44,343 bases of DNA from Gammaproteobacteria bacterium LSUCC0112 (GTDB lineage Bacteria > Pseudomonadota > Gammaproteobacteria > Pseudomonadales > Pseudohongiellaceae). The DNA is taken from contig SPIB01000005.1 of NCBI GenBank assembly GCA_004535785.1, positions 1 through 44,343 on the forward strand, in the 5' to 3' direction. Below are positions 25,068-33,535 of the stretch, piece after piece. The notes under the pieces were generated by a model. It worked only from the letters and a program-made list of their open reading frames with translations, did no database searches and was not told the origin of the DNA. Position numbers and translations under genes: made by a program. How positions within the stretch are numbered: position 1 is the stretch's first letter; every line of letters starts with the position of its first letter.

Positions 25068-26081
25068 ATGAAGAATCAGAAGATGTTGATGGCCAAGCGC
25101 CCTTTGGGTGAGCCGGGAGATGATTGTTTCAAATTGGTTGAAGAAGACGTGCCGGCGCTGGAATCCGGTCAGATTCTGATCAAAGTGATGTTTTTGTCTC
25201 TTGACCCGTACATGCGTGGTCGTATGAATGATGTGAAGTCTTATGCCAAACCTCTGCAAATTGGCGACGTGATGACCGGTGAGTCTGTGGGGCAGGTGAT
25301 TGCTTCGAGATCCGAACGATTCAAGGTGGGTGACTATGTTACGGCGCACATGGGATGGCAGAGCCTGATCGTCGCAGACGATGACGAACCGAGACTGATG
25401 AAGGTAGATTTAAAAAATGGAACGTTGTCGGCTCATCTTGGCGTGGTTGGCATGCCGGGACGCACCGCGTTTTATGGTCTGATGGAAGTTGGTAAACCCA
25501 AGGCAGGTGAAACACTGGTAGTTGCTGCGGCTTCCGGAGCCGTCGGGTCGGTCGTTGGTCAGATTGCCCGCATCATGGGCTTGCGGGTGATTGGTATTGC
25601 GGGCGGTGAAGACAAGTGCCGCTACGTCAAGGAAGAACTGGGTTTTGATGAGTGTCTGGATTACAAAACCGGCAATCTGTCCGAGAAACTCAAGGCTGCC
25701 TGCCCGGATGGTATTGATATTTATTTTGAAAACGTTGGTGGCGATGTCACCCGCGCCGTGGCGCCGCTACTGAATGCCGGTGCGCGCGTGCCAATCTGTG
25801 GTTATATCTCTAACTACAACGATCAGGATATTACTCAGGCAGAAACGCCTTTCCATATTCTCAAAACACTGTCTGACGTGCCTGAGCACCGGTTTTTTGT
25901 GGTCACGGAGTGGCAAGACACCTGGCAACAGACAACTGAACAGTTGGGGCAGTGGGTCAGCGAGGGCAAAATCAAATACCGTGAGTCCATTGGTGTGGGA
26001 CTTGAGAATGCGCCAGAACTCTTCCGCGGGTTACTGCGCGGGCGTAATTTTGGCAAGCAACTGGTTAAAATCGCGGACTGA
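25068..26081 (+). CDS. NADP-dependent medium-chain oxidoreductase (prostaglandin/leukotriene-reductase type)
   Basis: A 337-residue zinc-independent medium-chain dehydrogenase/reductase, close to the PTGR/curcumin-reductase group (COG2130) that reduces the double bond of alpha,beta-unsaturated carbonyls with NADPH. Seen: SLDPYMRGRMND in the substrate domain, VVGMPGRTAFYGLMEVG, and the nucleotide-binding AAASGAVGSVVGQIA, followed by GIAGGEDKCRYVKEELGFD and YFENVGG. No zinc-binding cysteine set is present. The start has a clear ribosome site (AGAGGAA). It follows the aminotransferase by 58 bp and the next SDR begins 2 bp after its stop, so it is likely co-transcribed with that gene. Confidence 0.92.
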   Translation: MKNQKMLMAKRPLGEPGDDCFKLVEEDVPALESGQILIKVMFLSLDPYMRGRMNDVKSYAKPLQIGDVMTGESVGQVIASRSERFKVGDYVTAHMGWQSLIVADDDEPRLMKVDLKNGTLSAHLGVVGMPGRTAFYGLMEVGKPKAGETLVVAAASGAVGSVVGQIARIMGLRVIGIAGGEDKCRYVKEELGFDECLDYKTGNLSEKLKAACPDGIDIYFENVGGDVTRAVAPLLNAGARVPICGYISNYNDQDITQAETPFHILKTLSDVPEHRFFVVTEWQDTWQQTTEQLGQWVSEGKIKYRESIGVGLENAPELFRGLLRGRNFGKQLVKIAD

Positions 26082-26083
26082 CT

Positions 26084-26926
26084 ATGATGACAAAAGACGG
26101 TTCCGGATTCGAAGTGCCCAGTCTGTTTTCAGTGAAGGGTAAAACAGCGTTGGTCACGGGAGGCAGCGGAGGTCTTGGGCTGATCATGGCTGAAGCTTTG
26201 CTGAGAGGCGGTGCCAGCGTACTGATTGCTTCTCGAAAGCAGTCAAAGTGTGATGAGGCGCAAGCGTATTTATCCGCGTTTGGTGACTGCTCTGCGTTGG
26301 CTGCTGATGTGACAATTGCACAGCACCGACAGGCATTATGTGACTATGCCACCGAGTTATTTGGCTCATGTGGTCTGTCGATACTTGTGAATAATGCCGG
26401 TGCCAACTGGGGTGCCAGTATTGAGCAATATCCCGACGATGCGTTTTCCAAAGTCATGAATACCAATGTCAATTCGGTATTTGCATTGACCCGCGATCTG
26501 CTGCCCTTGCTCAAAACCGCGGCAACAGCGCTTGACCCTGCAAGAGTGGTCAACATTGGGTCCATGGACGGATTGCATGTGCCTATCGTTCAACGTGTAC
26601 CGACGTTTGCCTACTCTGCCAGCAAAGCGGCGTTACACCATTTAACCCGCACGCTGGCGGTTGACCTCGGGCCACGAGGCATTACTGTTAATGCCATTGC
26701 TCCCGGATTTTTCCACTCGAAAATGGCTGATCACGTGCTGAAAGAGTACGGCGATGATATCGCGGGCGACAGTCCGCTCGGTCGCTGCGGCGAACCGGAA
26801 GAAATTGCCGGCGCGCTGATTTATCTGGTGTCGCGTGCTGGTGCGTACACCAATGGCATCATCCTGCCGGTTGATGGTGGGACACACATCAGCAAAGGCC
26901 GCAGGGATTGGATGGACTCACTGTGA
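26084..26926 (+). CDS. Short-chain dehydrogenase/reductase
   Basis: A 280-residue SDR of the classical type, an NAD(P)-dependent oxidoreductase. Motifs are complete: TGGSGGLG for the nucleotide, ADVT, NNAG, the catalytic Ser (NIGSMDG), YSASK with catalytic Tyr/Lys, and the PG motif APGFF with FHSKM. VDGGTHISKG closes the family pattern. The substrate is unknown; such enzymes in an operon with an MDR reductase often act on hydroxyacyl- or ketoacyl-type intermediates (inference). It starts 2 bp after the preceding gene, at ATG 26084 or 26087. About 120 bp, with an inverted repeat, follow before the second SDR. Confidence 0.93.
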   Translation: MMTKDGSGFEVPSLFSVKGKTALVTGGSGGLGLIMAEALLRGGASVLIASRKQSKCDEAQAYLSAFGDCSALAADVTIAQHRQALCDYATELFGSCGLSILVNNAGANWGASIEQYPDDAFSKVMNTNVNSVFALTRDLLPLLKTAATALDPARVVNIGSMDGLHVPIVQRVPTFAYSASKAALHHLTRTLAVDLGPRGITVNAIAPGFFHSKMADHVLKEYGDDIAGDSPLGRCGEPEEIAGALIYLVSRAGAYTNGIILPVDGGTHISKGRRDWMDSL

Positions 26927-26954
26927 GTCTGGGTCTTTTCACACACTGTCCTCG

Positions 26955-26997
26955 CTGTTATGATTGAGGCGACTAAAATTCACAAAAATTATAACAG
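26955..26997. repeat. Inverted repeat in the interval before the second SDR
   Basis: CTGTTAT (26955-26961) and ATAACAG (26991-26997) form a perfect 7-bp inverted repeat spaced by 29 bp, with a smaller CGACT / AGTCG pair across the same interval (26970-26974, 26996-27000). This could be a regulator site controlling the SDR-acyl-CoA dehydrogenase pair. No regulator gene is adjacent; the role is inference. Confidence 0.3.
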
Positions 26998-27048
26998 TCG
27001 CGGACGGAGCAGTTATCCGAAAAAGAGACTGTGGTAAGGAGAAGCAGC

Positions 27049-27813
27049 ATGGGATTGTTTGATTTGACAGGCAAAGTGGCACTGATTACAGGCTCTACCA
27101 AAGGTATTGGTCTTGCGATCGCACATCGCATGGCTGAGGCAGGTGCAAAGGTGGTGATTTCCAGTCGCAATCAGGCCGCCTGTGATGAAGCCGCTGCAGC
27201 GATTAATGCCAACGGTGGTGATTCATTCCCGTTTGCTTGCAACATCAATTACAAGGAGCAGCTGCAGGCACTTGTTAACAAAACAATCGAGCATTACGGG
27301 AAAATTGATATCCTAGTTGTTAATGCCGCGCTGAATCCTTTTTACGGCCCCTCGCAGGACATTCCTGATGAGGCGTTTGACAAGATTATGAATTCAAACA
27401 TCGGCAGTGCACATCGGCTTTGTCAGATGGTATTGCCTGGCATGGCCAAACTTGGCGGTGGTGCCGTGATTATTGTCTCCTCTATTGCCGGTATCAAAGG
27501 CAGTAACGTATTGGGTGCTTATGGTATATCCAAAGCGGCTGATATGCAGATGGCGCGAAACCTTGCCGTGGAGTGGGGCCCTCATAACATTCGGGTCAAC
27601 TGCATTGCACCGGGTTTGATTCGCACTGATTTTGCGCGTGCGCTCTGGGAAAATCCTGAAACATACAAACAAACCGTCTCAAAGTACCCACTTCGCCGCA
27701 TTGGTGAGCCCGATGAAATTGCTGGCGCAGCCATTTACCTGGCATCTGATGCGGGAAGTTTCACAACCGGACAAACATTGGTCGTTGATGGCGGCGGCAC
27801 TATCACGGGTTAA
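27049..27813 (+). CDS. Short-chain dehydrogenase/reductase
   Basis: A 254-residue SDR, close to the 3-oxoacyl-reductase/glucose-dehydrogenase-like group. It shows TGSTKGIG, ILVVNAALNPF (NAA in place of the usual NNAG), VSSIAG with the catalytic Ser, YGISK and IAPGLIRTDFAR, ending VVDGGGTITG. The NAA variant is known in some SDR subgroups, and the catalytic residues are intact. ATG 27049 is used because AAGGAG lies seven bases upstream; a GTG at 27031 would extend the frame without a ribosome site. It precedes the acyl-CoA dehydrogenase by 54 bp and is probably co-transcribed with it. Confidence 0.93.
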   Translation: MGLFDLTGKVALITGSTKGIGLAIAHRMAEAGAKVVISSRNQAACDEAAAAINANGGDSFPFACNINYKEQLQALVNKTIEHYGKIDILVVNAALNPFYGPSQDIPDEAFDKIMNSNIGSAHRLCQMVLPGMAKLGGGAVIIVSSIAGIKGSNVLGAYGISKAADMQMARNLAVEWGPHNIRVNCIAPGLIRTDFARALWENPETYKQTVSKYPLRRIGEPDEIAGAAIYLASDAGSFTTGQTLVVDGGGTITG

Positions 27814-27867
27814 GACCGGCTACGACAGGTTAAGACCAACTACAATTTGAATAACGAGGAATATAGA

Positions 27868-29082
27868 ATGAATCTGGGTCTCTCTGAAGAAATGCAGGAA
27901 ATACGCGAAAAAATTCGCACATTTGTTGAAGTTGACGTTGCTGAAGTTGAGCATGAATATCACGAGCAGGTCAGTGTGGGAGATCGTTGGTCACACACAC
28001 CGCGTCAGGAAGAGATCATGGAAAGTCTCAAAGCCAAGGCGCGTGCTTTGGGTCTTTGGAATTTTTTCCTCCCCAAAAGCCAAGGGGGCGCTGGTATAAG
28101 CAATCTGGAATATGCACACCTCGCAGAAATCATGGGACGCAGTCGTCTGGCATCCGAGGCCTTTAACTGCAGTGCACCTGACACTGGCAATATGGAAGTG
28201 CTGGAGCGTTACGGTTCACAAGAACAGAAAGATCGCTGGTTGAAACCCTTGCTGGAAGGCAAAATTCGCTCTGCATTTGCGATGACCGAGCCCGACGTAG
28301 CGTCATCCGACGCGACCAATATTGCGACGAGGGCAGTGCTTGATGGCGATGAATGGGTGATCAACGGCGAAAAATTCTATATTTCCGGTGCGGGTGACGC
28401 ACGGTGCAAGATCATGATTGTGATGGTTGTCACCGATCCGGATGCGCCCAAACACAATCGTCAATCGCAGATCCTTGTACCCATGGATACGCCTGGCGTT
28501 GCGGTCCTTCGCCCGATGGAGGTGTTTGGTAAGGATGATGCGCCGCACGGTCATATGCATATTCGCTTCAGCAACGTCCGCGTTCCGAAAGAAAACATTA
28601 TTCTCGGTCGCGGGCGAGGATTTGAAATTTCCCAAGGTCGTCTTGGACCGGGTCGTATTCACCACTGCATGCGTTCGATTGGTGCCGCAGAGCGAGCGTT
28701 GGACTTGATGTGTAAACGCGCACTCAGCCGTGAAGCATTTGGCAAACCCTTGGCGGAATTGGGCGGCAACTACGATGTGATCGCTGATAGTCGCATCGAA
28801 ATTGAAATGTGCCGCTTGCTGGTTTTTAAAGCAGCGTACCTGATGGATACCATTGGCAACAAAGCTGCCAGAGACGCCATTTCACAAATAAAAGTAGCCG
28901 TGCCAAACATGGCGTTGCGCGTCATCGATCGCGCCATTCAGATGCATGGCGCAGCAGGTGTTTCCCAGGATTTCCCGCTGGCCGCATTGTGGACGTCGCA
29001 ACGAACGTTGCGTCTCGCCGACGGTCCGGATGAAGTGCATCGTCGGGTGATTGCACGAAAAGAGCTGGCGCAATATTCCTGA
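27868..29082 (+). CDS. Acyl-CoA dehydrogenase (ACAD10/11-like)
   Basis: A 404-residue FAD enzyme that introduces the 2,3-double bond into acyl-CoA and passes electrons to ETF. Family motifs are present: [17 protein letters not shown], the FAD-contacting [42 protein letters not shown] and [15 protein letters not shown] near the end with the nucleotide-contacting region. The sequence style fits the ACAD10/11-like branch often paired with a phosphotransferase-like gene, which is absent here. ATG 27868 follows GAGGA; an earlier TTG is possible but unneeded. ETF-QO, the electron acceptor path, is encoded 12 kb downstream. A strong terminator follows. Confidence 0.93.
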   Translation: MNLGLSEEMQEIREKIRTFVEVDVAEVEHEYHEQVSVGDRWSHTPRQEEIMESLKAKARALGLWNFFLPKSQGGAGISNLEYAHLAEIMGRSRLASEAFNCSAPDTGNMEVLERYGSQEQKDRWLKPLLEGKIRSAFAMTEPDVASSDATNIATRAVLDGDEWVINGEKFYISGAGDARCKIMIVMVVTDPDAPKHNRQSQILVPMDTPGVAVLRPMEVFGKDDAPHGHMHIRFSNVRVPKENIILGRGRGFEISQGRLGPGRIHHCMRSIGAAERALDLMCKRALSREAFGKPLAELGGNYDVIADSRIEIEMCRLLVFKAAYLMDTIGNKAARDAISQIKVAVPNMALRVIDRAIQMHGAAGVSQDFPLAALWTSQRTLRLADGPDEVHRRVIARKELAQYS

Positions 29083-29103
29083 TCCCGATCGTTACTTAAA
29101 CAG

Positions 29104-29136
29104 CCCGGTATTGGTCTCGCAATACCGGGTTTTTTA
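29104..29136 (+). terminator. Intrinsic terminator after the acyl-CoA dehydrogenase
   Basis: CCCGGTATT (29104-29112) and AATACCGGG (29121-29129) form a 9-bp stem with an 8-nt loop, followed by TTTTTT. It ends the SDR/acyl-CoA dehydrogenase transcript. Confidence 0.93.
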
Positions 29137-29223
29137 TTGTCTGCATAGGTGCTTGCTGCTGGTCTGCCCGTTAACGTGTGACGTATCAGGCTGACTATCG
29201 ATCAACACTACAGGATACAAATC

Positions 29224-30519
29224 TTGAGAATCGCCATTATCGGGTCTGGTATTTCGGGCCTGGTTGCTGCTTATAAGTTACACGCCCGCCATGACATCAC
29301 TGTGTTTGAAGCTGCTGACCGTTTAGGTGGGCACACAGCAACAATTGATGTAAAGCTCGATAACAGACACTACGCAATTGATACCGGTTTCATCGTCTAC
29401 AATGATTGGACGTACCCCAACTTCATTAAACTGATGGATGAACTGGGTGTTCAGTGGCGAGAGTCTGACATGAGTTTCGGGGTCAATTGTGAGTTAACCG
29501 GGCTTCAATATGCCGGCGTCACCGGTCAGTTGGCAATGATCAACAGTTTGTTTGCGCAGCGACGTAACCTTCTTTCTCCTTCGTTTTTGCGTTTGCTGCT
29601 GGATATCCTGGCGTTTAACAAACAAGCAATTCTGGATGTTGAAACAGATAACATCCCTGACATGACGCTCAAGCAATATGTAGAACACCATAAACTGGGC
29701 AACAAATTTATGGACTATTATCTTGTTCCCATGTGTTCAGCAATCTGGTCAACACCCTTTTTGCAAATGTACGAGTTTCCAACCCGGTTTCTGCTGCCAT
29801 TTTTGTATAAACATGGATTGATCAATGTGCACAATCGACCACGATGGCGCACGCTGACCGGTGGTTCAAAGGCTTACCTTGCGCCTATGTCAGCCGGTTT
29901 TGCTAACAATATCAGGCTTGAGTCACCCGTGTTTGCAGTTAAAAGAGATGCACTTGGTGTTGATGTGCACAGCAATCATGGTTGGGAACGTTTTGATCAA
30001 GTGATCATCGCATGTCACAGTGATCAGGCGTTGGCGTTGTTGTCGGATAGCAGTGCGGCAGAGCATCAAGTGCTGTCGGCTATTGCTTACCAGGCCAACG
30101 ATGTTGTGCTGCATACCGATGTGTCAGTCATGCCTGAAAATCGCCGTGCCTGGGCCAGTTGGAATTATCACCTGAATGATGATCGGTCAGGTTTGCCAAG
30201 GCTGACCTATGATATGAATCGATTGATGGGTATCACTGGGCCAGATCATTTTTTTGTAAGCCTGAATCATACCGATCACATTGATCCCGCGAAAATCCAT
30301 GGGCGGTTTGATTATGCACATCCGATTTTTACCAGCGCCGGGGCGGACGCTCAAACACGCTGGTCTGATGTCAATGGTGTCAATCGCACCTGGTTCTGTG
30401 GTGCCTGGTGGGGTAAAGGTTTCCACGAAGACGGGGTGGTAAGCGCCTTACGGGTGGTCGACGGCATTCAATACTCAGCGAATGGCACGACTCAGATTTA
30501 TGTCAGACTGCCTGCATGA
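29224..30519 (+). CDS. FAD-dependent amine-oxidase-like protein (COG2907 type)
   Basis: A 431-residue flavoprotein. The N-terminal Rossmann motif IIGSGISGLVAAYKL binds FAD, followed by VFEAADRLGGHTATIDV, IDTGFIVYNDWTYPNFIKLM and SDMSFGV, all typical of the COG2907 NAD/FAD-binding group. Genes of this group usually sit with a DUF1365 gene and a cyclopropane-fatty-acid synthase, where the product acts on modified fatty acids. Neither partner is present: the next gene is a convergent regulator whose 3' end overlaps by 22 bp. The start is TTG 29224, because the Rossmann fold starts with the next codon. Substrate unknown; a loner copy. Confidence 0.8.
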   Translation: MRIAIIGSGISGLVAAYKLHARHDITVFEAADRLGGHTATIDVKLDNRHYAIDTGFIVYNDWTYPNFIKLMDELGVQWRESDMSFGVNCELTGLQYAGVTGQLAMINSLFAQRRNLLSPSFLRLLLDILAFNKQAILDVETDNIPDMTLKQYVEHHKLGNKFMDYYLVPMCSAIWSTPFLQMYEFPTRFLLPFLYKHGLINVHNRPRWRTLTGGSKAYLAPMSAGFANNIRLESPVFAVKRDALGVDVHSNHGWERFDQVIIACHSDQALALLSDSSAAEHQVLSAIAYQANDVVLHTDVSVMPENRRAWASWNYHLNDDRSGLPRLTYDMNRLMGITGPDHFFVSLNHTDHIDPAKIHGRFDYAHPIFTSAGADAQTRWSDVNGVNRTWFCGAWWGKGFHEDGVVSALRVVDGIQYSANGTTQIYVRLPA

Positions 30520-31673
30520 TTTGTTAAGTCATTCGGTGCTGATTGCTCTCGGCGATACAACTCACGCACCTGCATGGTTTGCAGGTCAAGCAACATTAAT
30601 CGGCCAACGGCGTACGCGTCTGCTTGGTCTGACAAAACCGCCGCGGATACCTGAGTGTGTTCGACAATCGTAAACAGAATGCCGTCCTCCAAGGGCGACC
30701 ACTGTAAATGTGTTATGGGTGAAGACACCGTAAAAGCAGTCCAGCTTTCATCCGGATTATTCAGGCTGCGAAGTTTTAATTGCGATTGCCCGGCAAATTC
30801 TTCAACAACAGCCAGCAAGTCTCCGCCCGGTGACAAGACAGAGTGGCGGGTCGTGCGATCTGATGCGTCATTAATCCATGCAGATACCGGTGAATCATTG
30901 TCCGCGATCTGAAAATGCAGGGACTCAAGCCATTGCACCCCGGTCGGCAGCGCCGATGTGTCAGTTACCACACGGTCTTCCAACAGTGGCGTCGTACTCA
31001 AGTTTTCCCGGATCCCTGCGCTCAGTTCTGCCAAGCCGGCTGGTGCTGACGATGGTGGTGTTTTCATCAAACCAAGTGACCATGGCAACATTAACAGCAG
31101 TGCGGTGATTATCAGCGCGTTGCCGAGGTGAAGACGAGGTAACCATTGCAGCGCAGGGTGTGCAAACGCCGTCCTAAAATTCGCATCAGCCACCACAACA
31201 GGGGAAGTTTCAAGGCTTGTATTCACGCGGGCATTCAGGCGATAACCTTTTTTGGACAAGGTTTCAATCAGCGTGCAGCGCGTTGTTGAGGTGTGCAACC
31301 GATCAGGCGTCGCCAACGCTTTACGAAGTTCCGATACCGCGCGTGTCAGTGAATTCTCATTCACAATAACTTTAGGCCATAGCGCTTCCATCAATTGCTC
31401 ACGCGTGACGACATTGCCGTCTGCAGCAGCCAGTAAACAAAGCAGGTGCATCAATCGGGGCTCAAGTTGTCGTTTGACAATCTGCGATGCCGAGTCGCAG
31501 GTCTGTATCAGATTTCGCAGCGGATCTACCCGCCAGGCTAGCAATTCTGGCGCTGCAAGTGAACCCGACGACTGACCTTGCGGGTTTGGCAGCAACGTCC
31601 ATGCCTGTTCAAACAGGTTTTGCTGGGTAGAAGGTAAGGTCCTTGATGTTGAAAACTTCATTTCAGCAGGCAT
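30498..31673 (-). CDS. CadC-like membrane-bound winged-helix regulator (possibly shortened)
   Basis: A 391-residue one-component regulator. An N-terminal OmpR-type winged helix (about 44-148) shows RLMHLLCLLAAADGNVVTRE, NSLTRAVSELRKAL and TLSKKGYRLNA; a single membrane helix (about 183-203) follows. The periplasmic tail (about 190 residues) contains two beta-propeller-like stretches (HSVLSPGGDLLAVVEE and ITHLQWSPLEDGILFTIVE), but is too short for a full TolB/WD40 propeller, so the protein may be truncated. ToxR/CadC-type proteins sense a periplasmic signal and bind DNA at the membrane. The start at ATG 31673 is chosen for the GGGTGA upstream; ATG 31661 is possible. It is divergent from the HtrA-like protease, which may be its target. 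Confidence 0.75.
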   Translation of the reverse strand: MPAEMKFSTSRTLPSTQQNLFEQAWTLLPNPQGQSSGSLAAPELLAWRVDPLRNLIQTCDSASQIVKRQLEPRLMHLLCLLAAADGNVVTREQLMEALWPKVIVNENSLTRAVSELRKALATPDRLHTSTTRCTLIETLSKKGYRLNARVNTSLETSPVVVADANFRTAFAHPALQWLPRLHLGNALIITALLLMLPWSLGLMKTPPSSAPAGLAELSAGIRENLSTTPLLEDRVVTDTSALPTGVQWLESLHFQIADNDSPVSAWINDASDRTTRHSVLSPGGDLLAVVEEFAGQSQLKLRSLNNPDESWTAFTVSSPITHLQWSPLEDGILFTIVEHTQVSAAVLSDQADAYAVGRLMLLDLQTMQVRELYRREQSAPNDLTNHAGSLT

Positions 31674-31810
31674 TCTGATCACCCGAATCTCAGTTGTGTC
31701 ACGTGCGACATGTTCACAGCAAGAGTTTGCCACAACTTGCTATGTTCTTTGACTGCAAAAAGCTCCGTTAGTGCCATCTTCACAAAATCTGGATATTTTT
31801 TTCCACTTTT

Positions 31811-31826
31811 CATCAGGTTTCTGATG
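31811..31826. promoter_or_regulatory. Palindrome between the regulator and the protease gene
   Basis: CATCAG-GTTT-CTGATG is a perfect 6-bp inverted repeat with a 4-bp centre, at the middle of the 257-bp interval between the divergent CadC-like and HtrA-like genes. It is a natural candidate for a regulator-binding site. Nothing else clear is seen in the interval. Confidence 0.35.
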
Positions 31827-31930
31827 CATCGACACACTACGTTTGTGCCGTCGGAAACACGGTCCGGGCACACCCGGTGTCGGCCAGCTTCCGTCAGCTG
31901 TAAACCTTTACCCGATGGAGACTATCTATA

Positions 31931-33331
31931 ATGTCAAAATTCAATTTTTCAACATCTGTACATCACGGAAAGCAGTTTCGCCGACTGGCCATAGGTGTGG
32001 GCATTGTACTTGTCACAGCATTGACGCCCATCGCGCTGAAGGCTCAGATCAATACTGGCACCAGTAATGCCATGCCCTCGCTGGCGCCCATGCTGGAGGC
32101 GACAACACCTGCCGTCGTCAATATCTCGGTAACCCGCTCACAGCGCATGCCAGAACAGCTAAGATTTTTTGGCGGCCCTCAATCGCCTCAACCCCCTGTA
32201 CGTCAGTCTCGGGGTGCAGGCTCTGGCGTTGTGGTTGACAGCAGTGAAGGGCTGATCATCACCAATCATCATGTGGTCAACGGTGCGGACAATATCAGCG
32301 TCAGCTTGCAGGATGGGCGCGTACTTGAGGCCACATTGATCGGCAGTGATCAAAAAACTGATATCGCGTTGCTGCGTATTGATGCTGAGCGCCTGACTGC
32401 GCTGCCCTTTGCGGAAGCAGAAAATCTGCGTGTGGGCGACTACGTTGTGGCGATAGGAAACCCGTTTGGCCTTGGGCAGACCGTCACATCGGGCATTATC
32501 AGTGCCCTGGGGCGCGCCGGTCTCAACGATGAAAACTATGAAGACTTTATTCAGACGGATGCCGCTATCAATGTTGGTAATTCCGGTGGAGCGCTGGTCG
32601 ACCTGCAAGGGCGACTGGTAGGTATCAACACCGCGATCATCTCAGGGTCGGGCACAAATTCAGGTGTCGGCTTTGCCGTGCCGGTTGATATGGTTGAAGC
32701 CGTGATGGGGCATCTGTTACGCGATGGGGTGGTTGAACGTGGACAATTAGGCGTATTGATTCGTGATCACAGCGCGCTGGTAGAAGAGACATTAAAACTG
32801 GGTGCTGAACGAGGAGCGCTTGTTACTCAGGTGTTCCCTGATTCGGCCGCCGAGCGCGCCGGTCTCAAGACTGCCGACCTGGTAGTTGCTATTGACAACA
32901 AAGCAGTCAACAGCAGTCGCGATTTGCGTAATGCGGTCGGTCTCGCTGGTGTGAATCAGGATATGGAGCTTCGCGTGCTGCGTGATGGTGATCCTCTCAC
33001 TATTGCCGTGCGTCTGGACAATTCGGCCCAAAATCAAACAGCCAATACAGGGAATCAAGGCGCCAGTGAGCGCAGAGCGGATGAGTCCAGATTCCTTGGC
33101 GCGCAACTCCAGGATTTGCCTCGTGGTCGCCCGGGTGTCGGTGTTGCTGCAGTAGATCCGCAGAGTCGTGCCGCGGCGGGTGGACTGCAAACCGGTGATG
33201 TGATCACCACGCTGAACCGACAATCGGTCGACGATCTGGCTGACTTTAATGCGCTGCTCACTGAGGAGCCGTCGTTACTGGCGTTGGGGGTCGAACGAGA
33301 CGGTCAGACTCTGTTACTGATCATGCCCTGA
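31931..33331 (+). CDS. Periplasmic serine protease of the HtrA/DegQ family
   Basis: A 466-residue protease-chaperone of the DegP/DegQ/MucD group that clears misfolded envelope proteins. A signal peptide (about 1-38, cut after LKA) is followed by a trypsin-like domain (about 50-245) with the triad His114 (TNHHVVNG), Asp144 (KTDIALLRI) and Ser218 (GNSGGALVD), then two PDZ domains (about 260-350 and 375-460; RGALVTQVFPDSAAERAGLK is the first). Length fits the family. The start has GGAG with a rather long spacing of 10. It is divergent from a membrane regulator, so regulated expression on envelope signals is plausible. A terminator follows. Confidence 0.95.
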   Translation: MSKFNFSTSVHHGKQFRRLAIGVGIVLVTALTPIALKAQINTGTSNAMPSLAPMLEATTPAVVNISVTRSQRMPEQLRFFGGPQSPQPPVRQSRGAGSGVVVDSSEGLIITNHHVVNGADNISVSLQDGRVLEATLIGSDQKTDIALLRIDAERLTALPFAEAENLRVGDYVVAIGNPFGLGQTVTSGIISALGRAGLNDENYEDFIQTDAAINVGNSGGALVDLQGRLVGINTAIISGSGTNSGVGFAVPVDMVEAVMGHLLRDGVVERGQLGVLIRDHSALVEETLKLGAERGALVTQVFPDSAAERAGLKTADLVVAIDNKAVNSSRDLRNAVGLAGVNQDMELRVLRDGDPLTIAVRLDNSAQNQTANTGNQGASERRADESRFLGAQLQDLPRGRPGVGVAAVDPQSRAAAGGLQTGDVITTLNRQSVDDLADFNALLTEEPSLLALGVERDGQTLLLIMP

Positions 33332-33421
33332 CTATCTTGATTTCCCTGAGTTTTTGATGTGCCCGCTGGAAGTCGTTGTACCCTGATCGACAAGTGAAAG
33401 GGTACCGGGGGTCTGCCCTAG

Positions 33422-33455
33422 AGCCGGTCTGGATTTTACAGGTCGGCTTTTTTTT
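33422..33455 (+). terminator. Intrinsic terminator after the HtrA-like gene
   Basis: AGCCGGTCTG (33422-33431) and CAGGTCGGCT (33439-33448) pair over 10 bp (two G-T wobbles) around a 7-nt loop, followed by eight T. It ends the protease transcript. Confidence 0.9.
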
Positions 33456-33535
33456 CGTGCTTGCAAAATCCCGCTGACATGCTATTTTCCAATCCAGTTT
33501 TTAGAGCCAATAGTTAGTCAGACAGGAAAAAGTAA

